A stretch of 64,000 nt of DNA from the NCBI RefSeq assembly GCF_000422445.1, contig NZ_AULU01000019.1, forward strand, positions 1 through 64,000, given 5' to 3'. Below the pieces are notes generated by a model. The model searched no databases. It was not told where the DNA came from and saw nothing but the letters and a program-made list of their open reading frames with translations. A program made the position numbers and the translations under genes. This stretch comes from Paenibacillus assamensis DSM 18201 (lineage in GTDB: Bacteria > Bacillota > Bacilli > Paenibacillales > Paenibacillaceae). Of this stretch, positions 54,524-63,879 are shown piece after piece. Numbering within the stretch: position 1 is the first letter of the stretch; each line of letters opens with the position of its first letter.

Positions 54524-54919
54524 TTGGATAAGAAGAAAGTATTGATCGTAGATGACCAGAACGGTATACGTGTTCTTCTCATGGAAGTGTTCAGCAGCGA
54601 AGGGTATATAACTTATCAGGCATCCAATGGCAAGTTGGCCTTAGAAATTGTGCGCAACGAGACACCTGACATTGTGCTGCTTGATATGAAGATCCCCGGC
54701 ATGGATGGCCTTGAAATATTGAAGCAAATTAAAGAAATGAAGCCAGACTTAAATGTGATTATGATGACTGCTTATGGTGAGCTCGACATGATAAAGGAAG
54801 CGACCGATCTGGGAGCACTGATGCATTTTACGAAGCCGTTTGATATTGATGAAATGCGTGTTGCTGTCAACATGACACTAGAGCGTTCTTCAGGTTCGTC
54901 GGTATCTATATCTTCGTAA
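54524..54919 (+). CDS. spo0F: Sporulation phosphorelay response regulator Spo0F
   Basis: Single-domain response regulator that takes phosphate from sporulation kinases and passes it to Spo0B. The 131-residue protein follows B. subtilis Spo0F closely: [14 protein letters not shown] with Asp10-Asp11, the phospho-acceptor Asp54 in [22 protein letters not shown] with the conserved Thr, and Lys in [12 protein letters not shown]. There is no output domain. The start is TTG at 54524, with GGAGGGG six bases upstream. It lies between pyrG and fba as in B. subtilis. The two kinases at 3.1 and 62.6 kb are candidate donors. Confidence 0.96.
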   Translation: MDKKKVLIVDDQNGIRVLLMEVFSSEGYITYQASNGKLALEIVRNETPDIVLLDMKIPGMDGLEILKQIKEMKPDLNVIMMTAYGELDMIKEATDLGALMHFTKPFDIDEMRVAVNMTLERSSGSSVSISS

Positions 54920-55079
54920 GCGCTATAAATGGCATACTTAGATAAAGTTTTGGTGAGATAATTAGGCTTAATATCCATGTATATATAACAACGGACATTT
55001 TAACCATATAATCCTTGACAATGTCGTTTGGGAACTTCGTTTGTTGTCAAGAGTTTGTATATTTTTTGATGTGCAATTG

Positions 55080-55088
55080 TGGTATAAT
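55080..55088 (+). promoter_or_regulatory. Extended -10 promoter for fba
   Basis: TGGTATAATAA gives TG-n-TATAAT, an extended -10 element, about 65 bases before the fba start. No convincing -35 hexamer is present. Confidence 0.55.
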
Positions 55089-55153
55089 AACGACTGTAAA
55101 GATGTCGGCTAGCCATAACAGAAACAGACGACAATCCATAGGAGGAAGTAACC

Positions 55154-56008
55154 ATGCCATTAGTATCGATGAACGAATTCCTGCCTAAAGCTAAAGCAAA
55201 CAAATTTGCTGTAGGTCAGTTTAACATCAACAACCTTGAGTTTGTACAAGCTATCACAGAAGCTGGTATGCTTGAGAACTCCCCACTTATCTTCGGTGTT
55301 TCCGAAGGTGCGTTGAAGTACATGGGTATCGAGTACACTGTAGCAATGGCTGAAGCAGCTGCTAAGAAATCCGGCTTGCCAATCGCATTGCACCTTGACC
55401 ATGGTAGCACATTTGAAGTAGCTATGAAGTGTATCCGTGCAGGATTCTCTTCCGTTATGTTCGATGGTTCCCATCATGCATACGAAGACAACATCCGTTT
55501 GACTAAAGAAGTTGTTAAAGCTGCACACGCTATGGGCGTATCCGTTGAAGGTGAATTGGGTACAATCGGCGGTACAGAGGACGACTTGACAGTTGATGAA
55601 GCACATGCACAATTGGCTGATCCAGAAGAAGCAATTCGCTTCTATGAAGAGACAGGCGTTGATGCTTTGGCAATCGCTGTAGGTACTGCTCATGGTATGT
55701 ACAAAGGCGAGCCTAAGCTTCACTTTGATATTATGGAAGCTGTTACGAGCAAGATTCCAGTTCCAATCGTTCTTCACGGTGGTTCTGGTGTTCCTGACGA
55801 CGCAATCAAGAAAGCTGTTGCATGCGGCGTAGGTAAGATCAACGTGAACACGGAGAACCAAGTATCCTTCACGAAGACGATTCGCGAATCTCTTGCGAAG
55901 CAAGAAACAGTTTACGATCCTCGTAAATACTTGACTCCAGCGCGTGAATCTATCGTTGAAGTTGTTCGTGAAAAAATCCGTTTGTTCGGAAGCAGCAACC
56001 AAGCATAA
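55154..56008 (+). CDS. fba: Fructose-bisphosphate aldolase, class II
   Basis: Zinc-dependent aldolase of glycolysis and gluconeogenesis, splitting fructose 1,6-bisphosphate into two triose phosphates. The 284-residue protein has LHLDHGST (catalytic Asp and zinc His), GELGTIGGTEDD, AVGTAHGMYKGEPKL, HGGSGVPDDAI and INVNTENQ. GGAGGAAG lies about seven bases before the ATG. Codon use is biased towards common codons, as in a highly expressed gene. A terminator-like hairpin follows at 56041. Confidence 0.96.
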   Translation: MPLVSMNEFLPKAKANKFAVGQFNINNLEFVQAITEAGMLENSPLIFGVSEGALKYMGIEYTVAMAEAAAKKSGLPIALHLDHGSTFEVAMKCIRAGFSSVMFDGSHHAYEDNIRLTKEVVKAAHAMGVSVEGELGTIGGTEDDLTVDEAHAQLADPEEAIRFYEETGVDALAIAVGTAHGMYKGEPKLHFDIMEAVTSKIPVPIVLHGGSGVPDDAIKKAVACGVGKINVNTENQVSFTKTIRESLAKQETVYDPRKYLTPARESIVEVVREKIRLFGSSNQA

Positions 56009-56311
56009 CAAGCGATGATCGCATTCGCACGTTAACGGATATGGGAATGACACTGGGACTGTCCGGTGTTCTTCCCATTTTCTACTTATTCAACATTTTT
56101 CATTAGTCTAGTTATTGTAGTACAATTGTATAGATATAGCGAATTCATAGGGAAGAATGTAGGACGGGACAATTACAATCAGTTACATGTGCGTAATGGG
56201 TTCCGTTGTGTTGTATCGTAGAAGTGTGTTGCTGTGATCGCGATATGAGTTATTATTTCGAGCAATCCGGGTAAGCAGGTATGCAAGGCGTAGGAGGAGC
56301 ATTTTACAACT
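56009..56311. other. Intergenic region before murA
   Basis: The region holds the hairpin at 56041-56082 and the promoter and ribosome-binding-site region of murA; an AT-rich part near 56105-56140 is the likely promoter but no clear -35/-10 pair could be fixed. No ORF seen. Confidence 0.4.
56041..56082 (+). terminator. Terminator after fba
   Basis: ATGGGAA and TTCCCAT form the outer stem with an inner ACAC/GTGT stem, followed by TTTTC. Confidence 0.7.
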
Positions 56312-57559
56312 ATGGAAAAGATAATGATTCAGGGCGGTCGTCCGTTGCATGGTACTGTACAGATAAGTGGGGCTAAGAATAGTGCAGTTGCGCTTGTTCC
56401 TGCTGCTATTTTGGCAGAGACAACCGTAGTGTTGGAGAACCTGCCAGTGATTAGCGATGTAGAAACGTACAGTGAAATCCTCGTTGAATTGGGTGGGGAT
56501 GTAAGCTGGGACGGGAATACGATGCACATTGATCCTTCTCGTATGATTTCTATACCTATGCACAATGGTCTTGTAAAGAAGCTGAGAGCTTCTTATTACT
56601 TGATGGGTGCTTTATTGGGGCGATTCGGAGAAGCGACAATTGGCATGCCTGGTGGCTGCAGTTTTGAACCGCGTCCTATTGATCAACATATTAAAGGGTT
56701 TGAGGCACTAGGGGCTACGGTCACCAATGACCATGGTTCCATCCATATTTATGCAAAAGAACTTCGTGGAGCTAAAGTTTACTTGGATGTAGCGAGTGTA
56801 GGCGCTACGATTAACATTATGCTGGCGGCAACAAGAGCTAAAGGTATTACTACGATTGAAAATGCGGCTAAAGAGCCTGAAATTATAGATGTAGCCACCT
56901 TGCTGAACGCGATGGGTGCGAAAATTAAAGGTGCCGGTACCGGTACGATTCGTATCGAAGGTGTAGACAGCTTGCATGGCTGTCGTCATTCGATTATTCC
57001 AGATCGTATCCAAGCGGGTACTTATATGATTGCTGCAGCGGCAACACGAGGTAATCTTCTCGTTGATAATATAATTCCTAAGCATATGGAGGCTTTAACT
57101 GCAAAGTTGGAAGAAATGGGTGTAGAGATTCTTGAATCAGGCGAATCACTTCGTGTTATTGGCAAGGCTGAGTATGAGCCTATTGATGTCAAAGCACTAA
57201 TATACCCAGGCTTTGCTACTGATTTACAGTCGCCTATGGCAAGTCTACTTACACAGGCATCAGGTGTAAGTATGCTGACGGATTATGTGTATAGTAATCG
57301 CTTTAAATATGTTCCTGAGCTAATGCGTATGGGGGCCAAGATTCGTGTGGAAGGACGTTCTGCTATTATTGAACGCTCTAAGTTACATGCTGCTACAGTC
57401 AAGGCCGCTGATTTGCGAGCTGGGGCTGCTTTGGTTATCGGGGGATTACTTGTAGAAGATGGTGTTACCGAAGTGTTAGGTGTCGAGTTTATTGACCGCG
57501 GGTATGATAACCTTGTTTCTAACTTGACGATGCTGGGCGCAGAAATATGGAGGGAATAA
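56312..57559 (+). CDS. murZ: UDP-N-acetylglucosamine 1-carboxyvinyltransferase
   Basis: First committed step of peptidoglycan synthesis: transfers enolpyruvate from PEP to UDP-GlcNAc. The 415-residue enzyme has [15 protein letters not shown], the catalytic Cys116 in [14 protein letters not shown] (the fosfomycin target) and the EPSP-synthase-like repeat folds throughout. Bacilli usually have two copies; the position between fba and rho is that of the second copy in B. subtilis, murZ (murAB), so the symbol rests on gene order. GTAGGAGG lies about 13 bases before the ATG. The gene is complete. Confidence 0.92.
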   Translation: MEKIMIQGGRPLHGTVQISGAKNSAVALVPAAILAETTVVLENLPVISDVETYSEILVELGGDVSWDGNTMHIDPSRMISIPMHNGLVKKLRASYYLMGALLGRFGEATIGMPGGCSFEPRPIDQHIKGFEALGATVTNDHGSIHIYAKELRGAKVYLDVASVGATINIMLAATRAKGITTIENAAKEPEIIDVATLLNAMGAKIKGAGTGTIRIEGVDSLHGCRHSIIPDRIQAGTYMIAAAATRGNLLVDNIIPKHMEALTAKLEEMGVEILESGESLRVIGKAEYEPIDVKALIYPGFATDLQSPMASLLTQASGVSMLTDYVYSNRFKYVPELMRMGAKIRVEGRSAIIERSKLHAATVKAADLRAGAALVIGGLLVEDGVTEVLGVEFIDRGYDNLVSNLTMLGAEIWRE

Positions 57560-57815
57560 GAATAAATGTTCACATTGCGGGTAATCATATATAAATAGTC
57601 TACGCTATCCATTCTATCGCCTGTCATTCTGATTCGAATGACTCCATTCTACTAGGCGTTAGGTACCCGTTATTCCCTTCACCAATTCATACTGCCACAG
57701 GTTTTATACTTTGGATGAATGTATTCGGCACTTTACAACGAGTGGCTAGCGGAATTCATTCTCATTTTCACTTAGACATCAATGTTATTTCTTGAATAGA
57801 ATAGGAGTTGTATTC

Positions 57816-59114
57816 ATGGATTTGCAAATTTCCGATTTGGAAACGAAGAAATTGACGGAGCTGTATAAGCTGGCAAAGCAATTACAGATTCCTAGTTACG
57901 GTCAACTTAAGAAGAAAGAACTTATTTTTGCAATTTTACGCGCACAAGCAGAACAAGGCGGCTTTATGTTCATGGAAGGTGTCTTGGATATTCTCCCTGA
58001 AGGATTTGGGTTCTTGCGTCCTATTAACTACTTACCAAGCCCAGAGGATATTTATATTTCCCAGTCGCAGATTCGTCGTTTTGACCTTCGTACTGGTGAC
58101 CTTGTATCTGGGAAATGTCGCCCACCGAAAGAAAATGAAAGATACTTTGGATTACTGCAGATTAATGCGGTTAATGGCGAGAATCCGGATGAAGCCTCAC
58201 AACGTCTGCACTTCCCTGCCTTGACTCCTCTATATCCGGAGAAGAAGCTTGTATTGCAAACAACCCCTGAGAAGATTTCAACCCGTACTATGGATATGCT
58301 TGCTCCTGTTGGTCTAGGTCAGCGTGGTCTTATTGTAGCGCCTCCTAAGGCAGGTAAAACATTACTATTGAAGGAGATTGCGAATAGTATATCGACGAAT
58401 CATCCTGATATCGAATTGTTCGTATTGCTCATCGATGAGCGCCCGGAAGAAGTAACGGATATGCAGCGTTCTGTTAAAGGTGAAGTTGTTGCATCGACGT
58501 TTGATGAAGTTCCTGAGAATCACATTAAAGTAGCTGAGCTAGTGCTAGAGCGTGCTTTGCGTCTTGTTGAACATAAGAAAGATGTTGTTATTTTGCTTGA
58601 TAGCATTACTAGATTAGCGCGTGCCTACAACCTAGTAGTTCCTCCATCCGGTAGAACACTAAGTGGTGGTATCGACCCAGCGGCTTTCCATCGTCCTAAA
58701 CGTTTCTTTGGTTCGGCTAGAAATATTGAAGAGGGCGGAAGCTTGACGATTTTGGCAACTGCTTTGGTTGAAACAGGTTCCCGTATGGACGATATCATTT
58801 ATGAAGAATTTAAAGGCACGGGTAACATGGAACTTCACTTGGATCGTAAATTGGCTGAGCGTCGTATTTTCCCAGCTATCGATATTCGTCGTTCCGGAAC
58901 GCGTCGTGAAGAGATGTTATTGACGAAGGATGAATTGGACAAACTATGGTCGGTTCGTAAAAACATGAATGAATCCCCAGAGTTTGTTGATCAATTTATC
59001 CGTCGTATGCGTGATACGAAAACGAACGAAGAGTTTTTAGCGACATTAGATTCTAAGGAAACGAATCCAACGCCAACACCGACTCGCCGTACACGCAGTT
59101 CCTCTGTCAGCTGA
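57816..59114 (+). CDS. rho: Transcription termination factor Rho
   Basis: Hexameric RNA helicase that ends transcription of untranslated RNA. The 432-residue protein has the N-terminal RNA-binding fold (about 1-130; [16 protein letters not shown]), the Walker A motif in [13 protein letters not shown], Walker B in [17 protein letters not shown] and the Q-loop region [17 protein letters not shown]. The C-terminal tail ([16 protein letters not shown]) is longer than in B. subtilis. GGAG lies eight bases before the ATG at 57816; a longer frame from 57792 lacks such a site. It heads a plus-strand run with the radical SAM gene and rpmE. Confidence 0.95.
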   Translation: MDLQISDLETKKLTELYKLAKQLQIPSYGQLKKKELIFAILRAQAEQGGFMFMEGVLDILPEGFGFLRPINYLPSPEDIYISQSQIRRFDLRTGDLVSGKCRPPKENERYFGLLQINAVNGENPDEASQRLHFPALTPLYPEKKLVLQTTPEKISTRTMDMLAPVGLGQRGLIVAPPKAGKTLLLKEIANSISTNHPDIELFVLLIDERPEEVTDMQRSVKGEVVASTFDEVPENHIKVAELVLERALRLVEHKKDVVILLDSITRLARAYNLVVPPSGRTLSGGIDPAAFHRPKRFFGSARNIEEGGSLTILATALVETGSRMDDIIYEEFKGTGNMELHLDRKLAERRIFPAIDIRRSGTRREEMLLTKDELDKLWSVRKNMNESPEFVDQFIRRMRDTKTNEEFLATLDSKETNPTPTPTRRTRSSSVS

Positions 59115-59149
59115 CGGATGTACCGAAATATAGGGAGGACTTGCTGACA

Positions 59150-60418
59150 ATGTATGTAGTATATGCTGACCAAGATGGGAATATGTACGATCATGATCAT
59201 TTGATTGGACTAGCCCGTAGTGGGGAAATGATTGTTGAAATATTTGAAGATGAGCTAATCCCTTTGCCGGAAGGGGCTACGCTTGTAGGTTTACCAAGCA
59301 CCCGTCCAGTTGGGCTTGACCCAGATACAGGTGAAATGGTTGTTATACCCGGAGATGTACAGGCAGTAGGGGCTCTACTACCACAAGGCTATACTCGCTT
59401 GCACATACCAAGTTATGTGAAGACAGACAAGGAACAGAAGTTGCCGTTGTTTGGATACACAGCTGTAGTATGGAAAGATGGCGGATTTTATGTAGCAGCT
59501 AATGCTACGGATGACCCTCATAAGTGGGATCCGTTGAATTGTGATACAAGACAACTTCGCGTGAAGGTATCTGAGCTTTTGGAGCGCTATCCAGAAAATC
59601 GCCTTTATCAACATTTGTCCCATTGTGCACTGCAATATGAGTGCTTGACTGCTTCCAACACCTTCTTACAGCGTTGGGAAGGAGCGGTACCGGTATCTTA
59701 TTCATGTAATGCTGGCTGTTATGGATGTATTTCCGAGCAACCGGATGATAGTGGTTTCCCTGCACCGCAGACGCGCATGAATTTCAGACCAATGGTAGAT
59801 GAAGTTGTACAGATTATGATGGAGCATCTGAAGACGCCTGAATCAATCATTAGCTTTGGTCAGGGTTGTGAGGGTGAACCTTCTACTCAGGCTAAAATTA
59901 TTATTGAAGCGATTAAGGAAGTTCGGAGCCAAACGGATATGGGCTATATCAACATTAATACCAATGCTGGCTTGACTGATCATATTCGCGGTATTGTTGA
60001 TGCAGGTCTTGATTTGATGCGAGTCAGTACAATTAGTGCTTTGGATGATCATTACAATGCTTACTACCGTCCACGTGCTTATAACTTGGCTAATGTTGAG
60101 AAGTCGCTTCGTTACGCATCAGAACAGGGTGTTTATACGTCCATTAATTATCTTGTATTCCCTGGGGTTACAGATCGTGAAGAAGAAGTGGAAGCGATGG
60201 TTGAGTTTGCTCGCCGCACGAAGCTTCGCCTCATCCAAATGCGCAACTTGAATATTGATCCTGAAAGCTACTTGGAACTCATTCCTAAGGCGCAAGGAGA
60301 TATTCTTGGCATGAAGACGATGATTGAAATTTTTAAGGAAGAGCTTCCAGATGTCGTCATTGGTTCCTACTCGCACGTTCCGCCTGAATTATTGCAGCGA
60401 GCGAAGGCAAAGTATTGA
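59150..60418 (+). CDS. Radical SAM protein of unknown function
   Basis: A 422-residue protein. The iron-sulfur motif is CNAGCYGC (CxxxCxxC) near residue 188, followed by a partial TIM barrel with SFGQGCEGEP and TNAGLTDHI. The first 180 residues form an extra N-terminal domain with no Cys cluster (MYVVYADQDGNMYDHDHLIG, LVGLPSTRPVGLDPDTGEMV). I do not recognise the exact family. It starts 36 bases after rho and precedes rpmE by 188 bases. The start is ATG at 59150 with AGGGAGG upstream; a TTG at 59141 is too close to that site. Substrate unknown. Confidence 0.8.
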   Translation: MYVVYADQDGNMYDHDHLIGLARSGEMIVEIFEDELIPLPEGATLVGLPSTRPVGLDPDTGEMVVIPGDVQAVGALLPQGYTRLHIPSYVKTDKEQKLPLFGYTAVVWKDGGFYVAANATDDPHKWDPLNCDTRQLRVKVSELLERYPENRLYQHLSHCALQYECLTASNTFLQRWEGAVPVSYSCNAGCYGCISEQPDDSGFPAPQTRMNFRPMVDEVVQIMMEHLKTPESIISFGQGCEGEPSTQAKIIIEAIKEVRSQTDMGYININTNAGLTDHIRGIVDAGLDLMRVSTISALDDHYNAYYRPRAYNLANVEKSLRYASEQGVYTSINYLVFPGVTDREEEVEAMVEFARRTKLRLIQMRNLNIDPESYLELIPKAQGDILGMKTMIEIFKEELPDVVIGSYSHVPPELLQRAKAKY

Positions 60419-60513
60419 TGGGATTGAACTCCCTTCATTTTTTGCATGTGAGTTTCCGATAACATAACTTAAGTAAGAGTGAGAAACGAAAGTTTCTTAT
60501 TATAAAATGCAAG

Positions 60514-60542
60514 TTGCGCACCCTATACCGGTGTGCTATAAT
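60514..60542 (+). promoter_or_regulatory. rpmE promoter overlapping an inverted repeat
   Basis: TTGCGC (60514) and TATAAT (60537) are separated by 17 bases. The spacer lies inside the near-palindrome GCGCACC-ctatacc-GGTGTGC (60516-60536), one mismatch. A protein bound there would block polymerase, so it is a candidate operator. Confidence 0.6.
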
Positions 60543-60606
60543 CCATCTATGTGTCATTTATAACTCTGGGAACGCAAAGGGCTCAGGGCGGAAAGAGGTG
60601 AATTCG

Positions 60607-60804
60607 ATGAAAGAAGCAATTCAACCGAAATACTACGTAACGACTGTATCTTGCGCTTGCGGCAACACATTCGAAACAGGTTCCGTTAAGGAAAACCTTA
60701 AAGTAGAGGTTTGCTCCAACTGCCATCCATTCTTCACTGGTAAGCAGAAGTTCTTGGATGCTGGTGGTCGCGTAGACCGTTTCAAAAAGAAATACGGCAT
60801 GTAA
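60607..60804 (+). CDS. rpmE: 50S ribosomal protein L31, zinc-binding type
   Basis: Large-subunit ribosomal protein of 65 residues. Four cysteines (Cys16, Cys18, Cys36, Cys39) mark it as the zinc-containing (C+) form, which B. subtilis replaces with a zinc-free form when zinc is short. AGAGGTG lies six bases before the ATG at 60607. The promoter at 60514 drives it directly and a terminator follows at once, so it is transcribed apart from rho. Confidence 0.96.
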   Translation: MKEAIQPKYYVTTVSCACGNTFETGSVKENLKVEVCSNCHPFFTGKQKFLDAGGRVDRFKKKYGM

Positions 60805-60816
60805 TTTATATGAACA

Positions 60817-60857
60817 AACTCCCTCGTGTTTACACGCAGGGAGTTTATTTTTTTGTC
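60817..60857 (+). terminator. Terminator after rpmE
   Basis: AAACTCCCT and AGGGAGTTT form a perfect stem with an inner CGTGT/ACACG stem, followed by ATTTTTTT. Confidence 0.92.
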
Positions 60858-60948
60858 CATTTTTAATAAGCACAAAATGTCAAAACAATCTCTTTCTTAT
60901 CTTGTATGATCATGCTGTGGAATTAACGAAAGAAGGTGCATTTCTTGT

Positions 60949-61935
60949 ATGTGGGTGGAGCATAAAGAGTGGGTCCAAGAAGCGATTCGCTATATGGAGT
61001 TTCATCTCAAAGAAGATGTGGAGTTCGAAGATGTTGTCCAGCATACCGCTGTCTCGAGATTTCACTTTCATCGCATTTTCAAGGAGCATGTAGGTATTAG
61101 TGCAACGGCCTATCTTAGAGAGCGCAGATTGACATTGGCGGCAATGGAATTGCTCTCGACCAACAAGCGTATTTTGGACATTTCCCTAGAGTACCGTTTT
61201 GCCGGCCAAGATTCGTTCTCTCGGGCATTCAAGCGCCAGTACCAGATGACTCCGCAGCAGTATCGTAGTGGATTTAGAGTGTTTCAACGAACACAAAAGG
61301 AGGTTGGTTCTTATATGTCTACAAATGAGTATGAGACAGAAATGGGACAAAACTATAAAGATTATGTGGAACAACAGGAAATGCAAAAGACGCAGAGTGA
61401 GCTTCCTGTAGGATGGATGTTTACGGGAATGTTTCCTAATCAATATCAAGCGGAGTTGGATCGACTAGTTGTGCACCGCGGTACGGTGTCAGCAACGGTT
61501 AAAGGGTTGGCTAATGCTAACTCGCAAGGCTTTGGGACTTTAATGCAAATGTTCAAGGCTAAAAAATATCAGGGCAAGCGCTTGCGACTAACTGGATTTT
61601 TAAAGACAAAAGAAGCGCAAACGGCTGGTTTGTGGATGCGTGTGGACGGTAAAAATGAGGAGCCGTTGGCTTTTGACAATATGATGAATCGACCAGTTAT
61701 GGGAACGAAGGACTGGGCGCAGCATGATGTTGTGCTTGATATTGGCCCTCTAGCCGAAGCAATTGCGTTCGGCGTTATATTGAGTGGGGAGGGGCAAGTG
61801 TGGGTTGATGGTATCCGAATAGAGGAAGTGGATAATTCGGTTCCCGTTACTGATTCATTTCTAAATGAGGATCACACTTTGCCTGAAGAACCTCTTAATT
61901 TGGATTTTGAAATGACTCGTAGTGAAGAGGCGTAA
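60949..61935 (+). CDS. AraC family regulator with C-terminal jelly-roll-like domain
   Basis: A 328-residue protein with reversed layout: the AraC double HTH is N-terminal (about 5-105; VVQHTAVSRFHFHRIFKEHV, LEYRFAGQDSFSRAFKRQY, MTPQQYRSG). The C-terminal half (about 150-300) looks like a beta-sandwich of the carbohydrate-binding type (RLTGFLKTKEAQTAGLWMRV, DWAQHDVVLDI, GEGQVWVDGIRIEEV). This arrangement is seen in other Firmicute regulators of this type. The ligand is unknown. AGAAGGTG lies about twelve bases before the ATG, so spacing is long. It is alone between rpmE and the SRP RNA gene. Confidence 0.85.
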   Translation: MWVEHKEWVQEAIRYMEFHLKEDVEFEDVVQHTAVSRFHFHRIFKEHVGISATAYLRERRLTLAAMELLSTNKRILDISLEYRFAGQDSFSRAFKRQYQMTPQQYRSGFRVFQRTQKEVGSYMSTNEYETEMGQNYKDYVEQQEMQKTQSELPVGWMFTGMFPNQYQAELDRLVVHRGTVSATVKGLANANSQGFGTLMQMFKAKKYQGKRLRLTGFLKTKEAQTAGLWMRVDGKNEEPLAFDNMMNRPVMGTKDWAQHDVVLDIGPLAEAIAFGVILSGEGQVWVDGIRIEEVDNSVPVTDSFLNEDHTLPEEPLNLDFEMTRSEEA

Positions 61936-62012
61936 CGTGGGAAAAAATCATTGAGGTGTCACTTGGGTTTTGTAGTTTACATGCGTGGGCTCATAAAAGA
62001 GGTTGGAGTTAA

Positions 62013-62096
62013 GTGCCCAAGGAAATACTAGAACTTGTATGGATCATGTTGAGTCTATTAATGATAGGGCTAATAGGGCTATTTAATAGTTACTAA
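62013..62096 (+). CDS. Candidate 27-residue membrane peptide
   Basis: A GTG-started frame encodes MPKEILELVWIMLSLLMIGL plus seven residues, ending NSY: a polar start and one hydrophobic helix of about 18 residues. GAGGTTGGAG lies just upstream, with GGAG four bases from the GTG. It lies between the AraC regulator and the SRP RNA promoter. It may be a small single-pass membrane protein, or chance. No terminator separates it from the AraC gene, so it could be co-transcribed. Confidence 0.4.
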   Translation: MPKEILELVWIMLSLLMIGLIGLFNSY

Positions 62097-62130
62097 GCAG
62101 GTTGGGTTGGCTGTTAATGTTTAACTTGAG

Positions 62131-62159
62131 TTGCAACTTGTCTGTAAATAGTCTATACT
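62131..62159 (+). promoter_or_regulatory. Sigma-A promoter for the SRP RNA gene
   Basis: TTGCAA (62131), a 17-base spacer and TATACT (62154) lie directly before the RNA's 5' end. Confidence 0.8.
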
Positions 62160-62164
62160 AGGTG

Positions 62165-62436
62165 TTGCCGTGCTAGACGGGGAGGTAGCGGTGCCCTGTA
62201 ACTCGCAATCCGCTGTAGCGAGGTTGAATTCCTGTTAGAGGTATTGTCGATGTGAGGCTGGAGCCTATGTGTGGTGTTGACGGTTGGGTCCTTCGCAATA
62301 TGCGCTTATGAACCTGGTCAGGTCCGGAAGGAAGCAGCCATAAGTAAGTTAGCATATGTGCCGAGGGGAAGCCTGGCCTGAGCTGTCGCATAGGAGTGCC
62401 GCTTGGATCGCAATTATCAATACCAGGTGCACGGTT
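62165..62436 (+). ncRNA. ffs: Signal recognition particle RNA (long Bacillus type)
   Basis: About 270 bases, matching the long SRP RNA of Bacillus (scRNA) with an Alu domain. The 5' part reads TGCCGTGCTAGACGGGGAGG, GTAGCGGTGCCCTGTA and TGGTGTTGACGGTTGGGTCC. The S domain has the universal GGTCAGGTCCGGAAGGAAGC. The 3' end reads ACCAGGTGCACGGTTC, pairing back to the 5' end. It guides signal-sequence proteins to the membrane with Ffh. It lies upstream of dnaX as in B. subtilis, but the sporulation-type kinase gene is inserted between. Confidence 0.95.
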
Positions 62437-62464
62437 CTATATTATAATTTAGACTAGCGCGTTG

Positions 62465-62490
62465 ACACCGATATTGCTCGGTGTTTTTTT
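62465..62490 (+). terminator. Terminator after SRP RNA
   Basis: ACACCGA and TCGGTGT pair around TATTGC, followed by TTTTTTT. Confidence 0.9.
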
Positions 62491-62635
62491 ATATGTAAAT
62501 ATATGATGGGCATTAGTTGTGAATGAAAAATACATAGAATAATGATGTTATGAATGCTGTTGAGAGGGTGCTTCGACAGTGTGGATATGCATCATTGAAC
62601 ATACACTTCAATGAATATATATATGGGGTGAGCGA

Positions 62636-63766
62636 GTGCATAAAGGACCTACAACACCACTGGAAGAAGCTGTCTCAAAGCTGGCAGAAGGACGAAGATC
62701 TCCTGGTGAACGAGATGCTGTACCATTGTTACAGCGTTTTGCTGATACGTTTTTACGTGATGTGAATTTAGGTGTGCTGCTCATAGATCTTCAATTCAGG
62801 CTAGTTGACGTAAGTGATACGGCTTGCAAATTGTTAGGATGGAGCCGGGAGCAGGTGGTGAATCACCGTATCAACGAGTTGTTTGGTGCAATGCCGAAGG
62901 AGCACCATCCTATCCAGCGGTCGCTTCTAGGCGGATTAGTTGTTACTAATTATGCCTTCTCATGGCAAAATGGCACATATCGTCATGAATTGTTAATGGA
63001 TTCTAATGTTGTTCGGTGTGAAGAGGGGCGTATTTTAGGGGCATACGTGCTATTTAAAGATGTTACGAATCTTAAATCATTGGAAGAGCAAGTTCAGCGA
63101 AATGATCGATTAGCTATGGTTGGGCAAATTGCTGCTGGCACAGCTCATGAGATCCGTAATCCTCTAACTTCTATTAAAGGTTTCCTTCAAATGTTCAAAA
63201 GGACGCTAACAGAACGTGGTATGAACAAAGAGGTTGAATTTGCTGATATCATGCTTACTGAATTAAATCGCATTAATGAGCTAGTGGGTGAGTTCTTGCT
63301 TTTGAGCAAGCCAAAAGATTTGAACATTGAGCAGCTTCGTGTCGAACAGGTAATGGAAGAGATTGTTCCTATTATTCGAAATGAGGCGGTTATGCATAAC
63401 GTAGACGTTCGTGTAGTACATACAGTTCCGCTGCCGCCTGTAGTAGCTGATCGGGAGATGTTGAAGCAAGTATTTCTTAACATAGCTAAGAATGGAATTG
63501 AGGCTATGGTTGACGGAGGGCATTTGTCGATTTATTTAAAAATAGACGAATCATGCAAGTGCGTTCTGGTGGATATACACGATTCGGGGCCTGGAATTCC
63601 AGGGTTCCTCGTAGATAAAATATTCGATCCCTTCTTTACGACTAAACCTAATGGAACTGGACTGGGATTGTCCGTGTGTCAGAGAATTATTTCTGATATG
63701 GGAGGCGGTATCCGTGTTGCATCCAAAGGATACGGTACTACCTTTACAATAGCCATACCTTACTAA
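62636..63766 (+). CDS. Soluble PAS histidine kinase, sporulation-kinase type
   Basis: A 376-residue kinase without membrane segments. A PAS domain (about 38-150; VNLGVLLIDLQFRLVDVSDT) is followed by a HisKA domain with the phospho-acceptor His171 (GTAHEIRNPLTSIKGFLQM) and an ATPase domain (NIAKNGIEAM, DSGPGIP, GTGLGLSV). The catalytic half resembles that of KinA and the kinase at 3.1 kb, so phosphotransfer to Spo0F is likely. No regulator gene adjoins it. The start is a GTG at 62636 with GGGGTGA just upstream; no better start is near. It lies between the SRP RNA gene and dnaX. Confidence 0.85.
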   Translation: MHKGPTTPLEEAVSKLAEGRRSPGERDAVPLLQRFADTFLRDVNLGVLLIDLQFRLVDVSDTACKLLGWSREQVVNHRINELFGAMPKEHHPIQRSLLGGLVVTNYAFSWQNGTYRHELLMDSNVVRCEEGRILGAYVLFKDVTNLKSLEEQVQRNDRLAMVGQIAAGTAHEIRNPLTSIKGFLQMFKRTLTERGMNKEVEFADIMLTELNRINELVGEFLLLSKPKDLNIEQLRVEQVMEEIVPIIRNEAVMHNVDVRVVHTVPLPPVVADREMLKQVFLNIAKNGIEAMVDGGHLSIYLKIDESCKCVLVDIHDSGPGIPGFLVDKIFDPFFTTKPNGTGLGLSVCQRIISDMGGGIRVASKGYGTTFTIAIPY

Positions 63767-63879
63767 TACCCAATAACAGGTGTTAGAGGGTGTGGCTGTT
63801 TTTTTTGTAATTGTGATATAGTATAATATAACAAGCTTCGTATGAAGTGATGTTAGTATAAACGTTTCGAGGTTACAGT

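Noticed and set aside
55160-56053. A 297-codon minus-strand frame across fba
   Set aside because: It is a shadow of the strongly biased codons of fba; its translation is Cys/Phe-rich and unlike any protein family.
63769-63808. A terminator between the soluble kinase and dnaX
   Set aside because: A T-run is present, but the preceding stem is only about five base pairs with a long loop, so dnaX may be partly co-transcribed.
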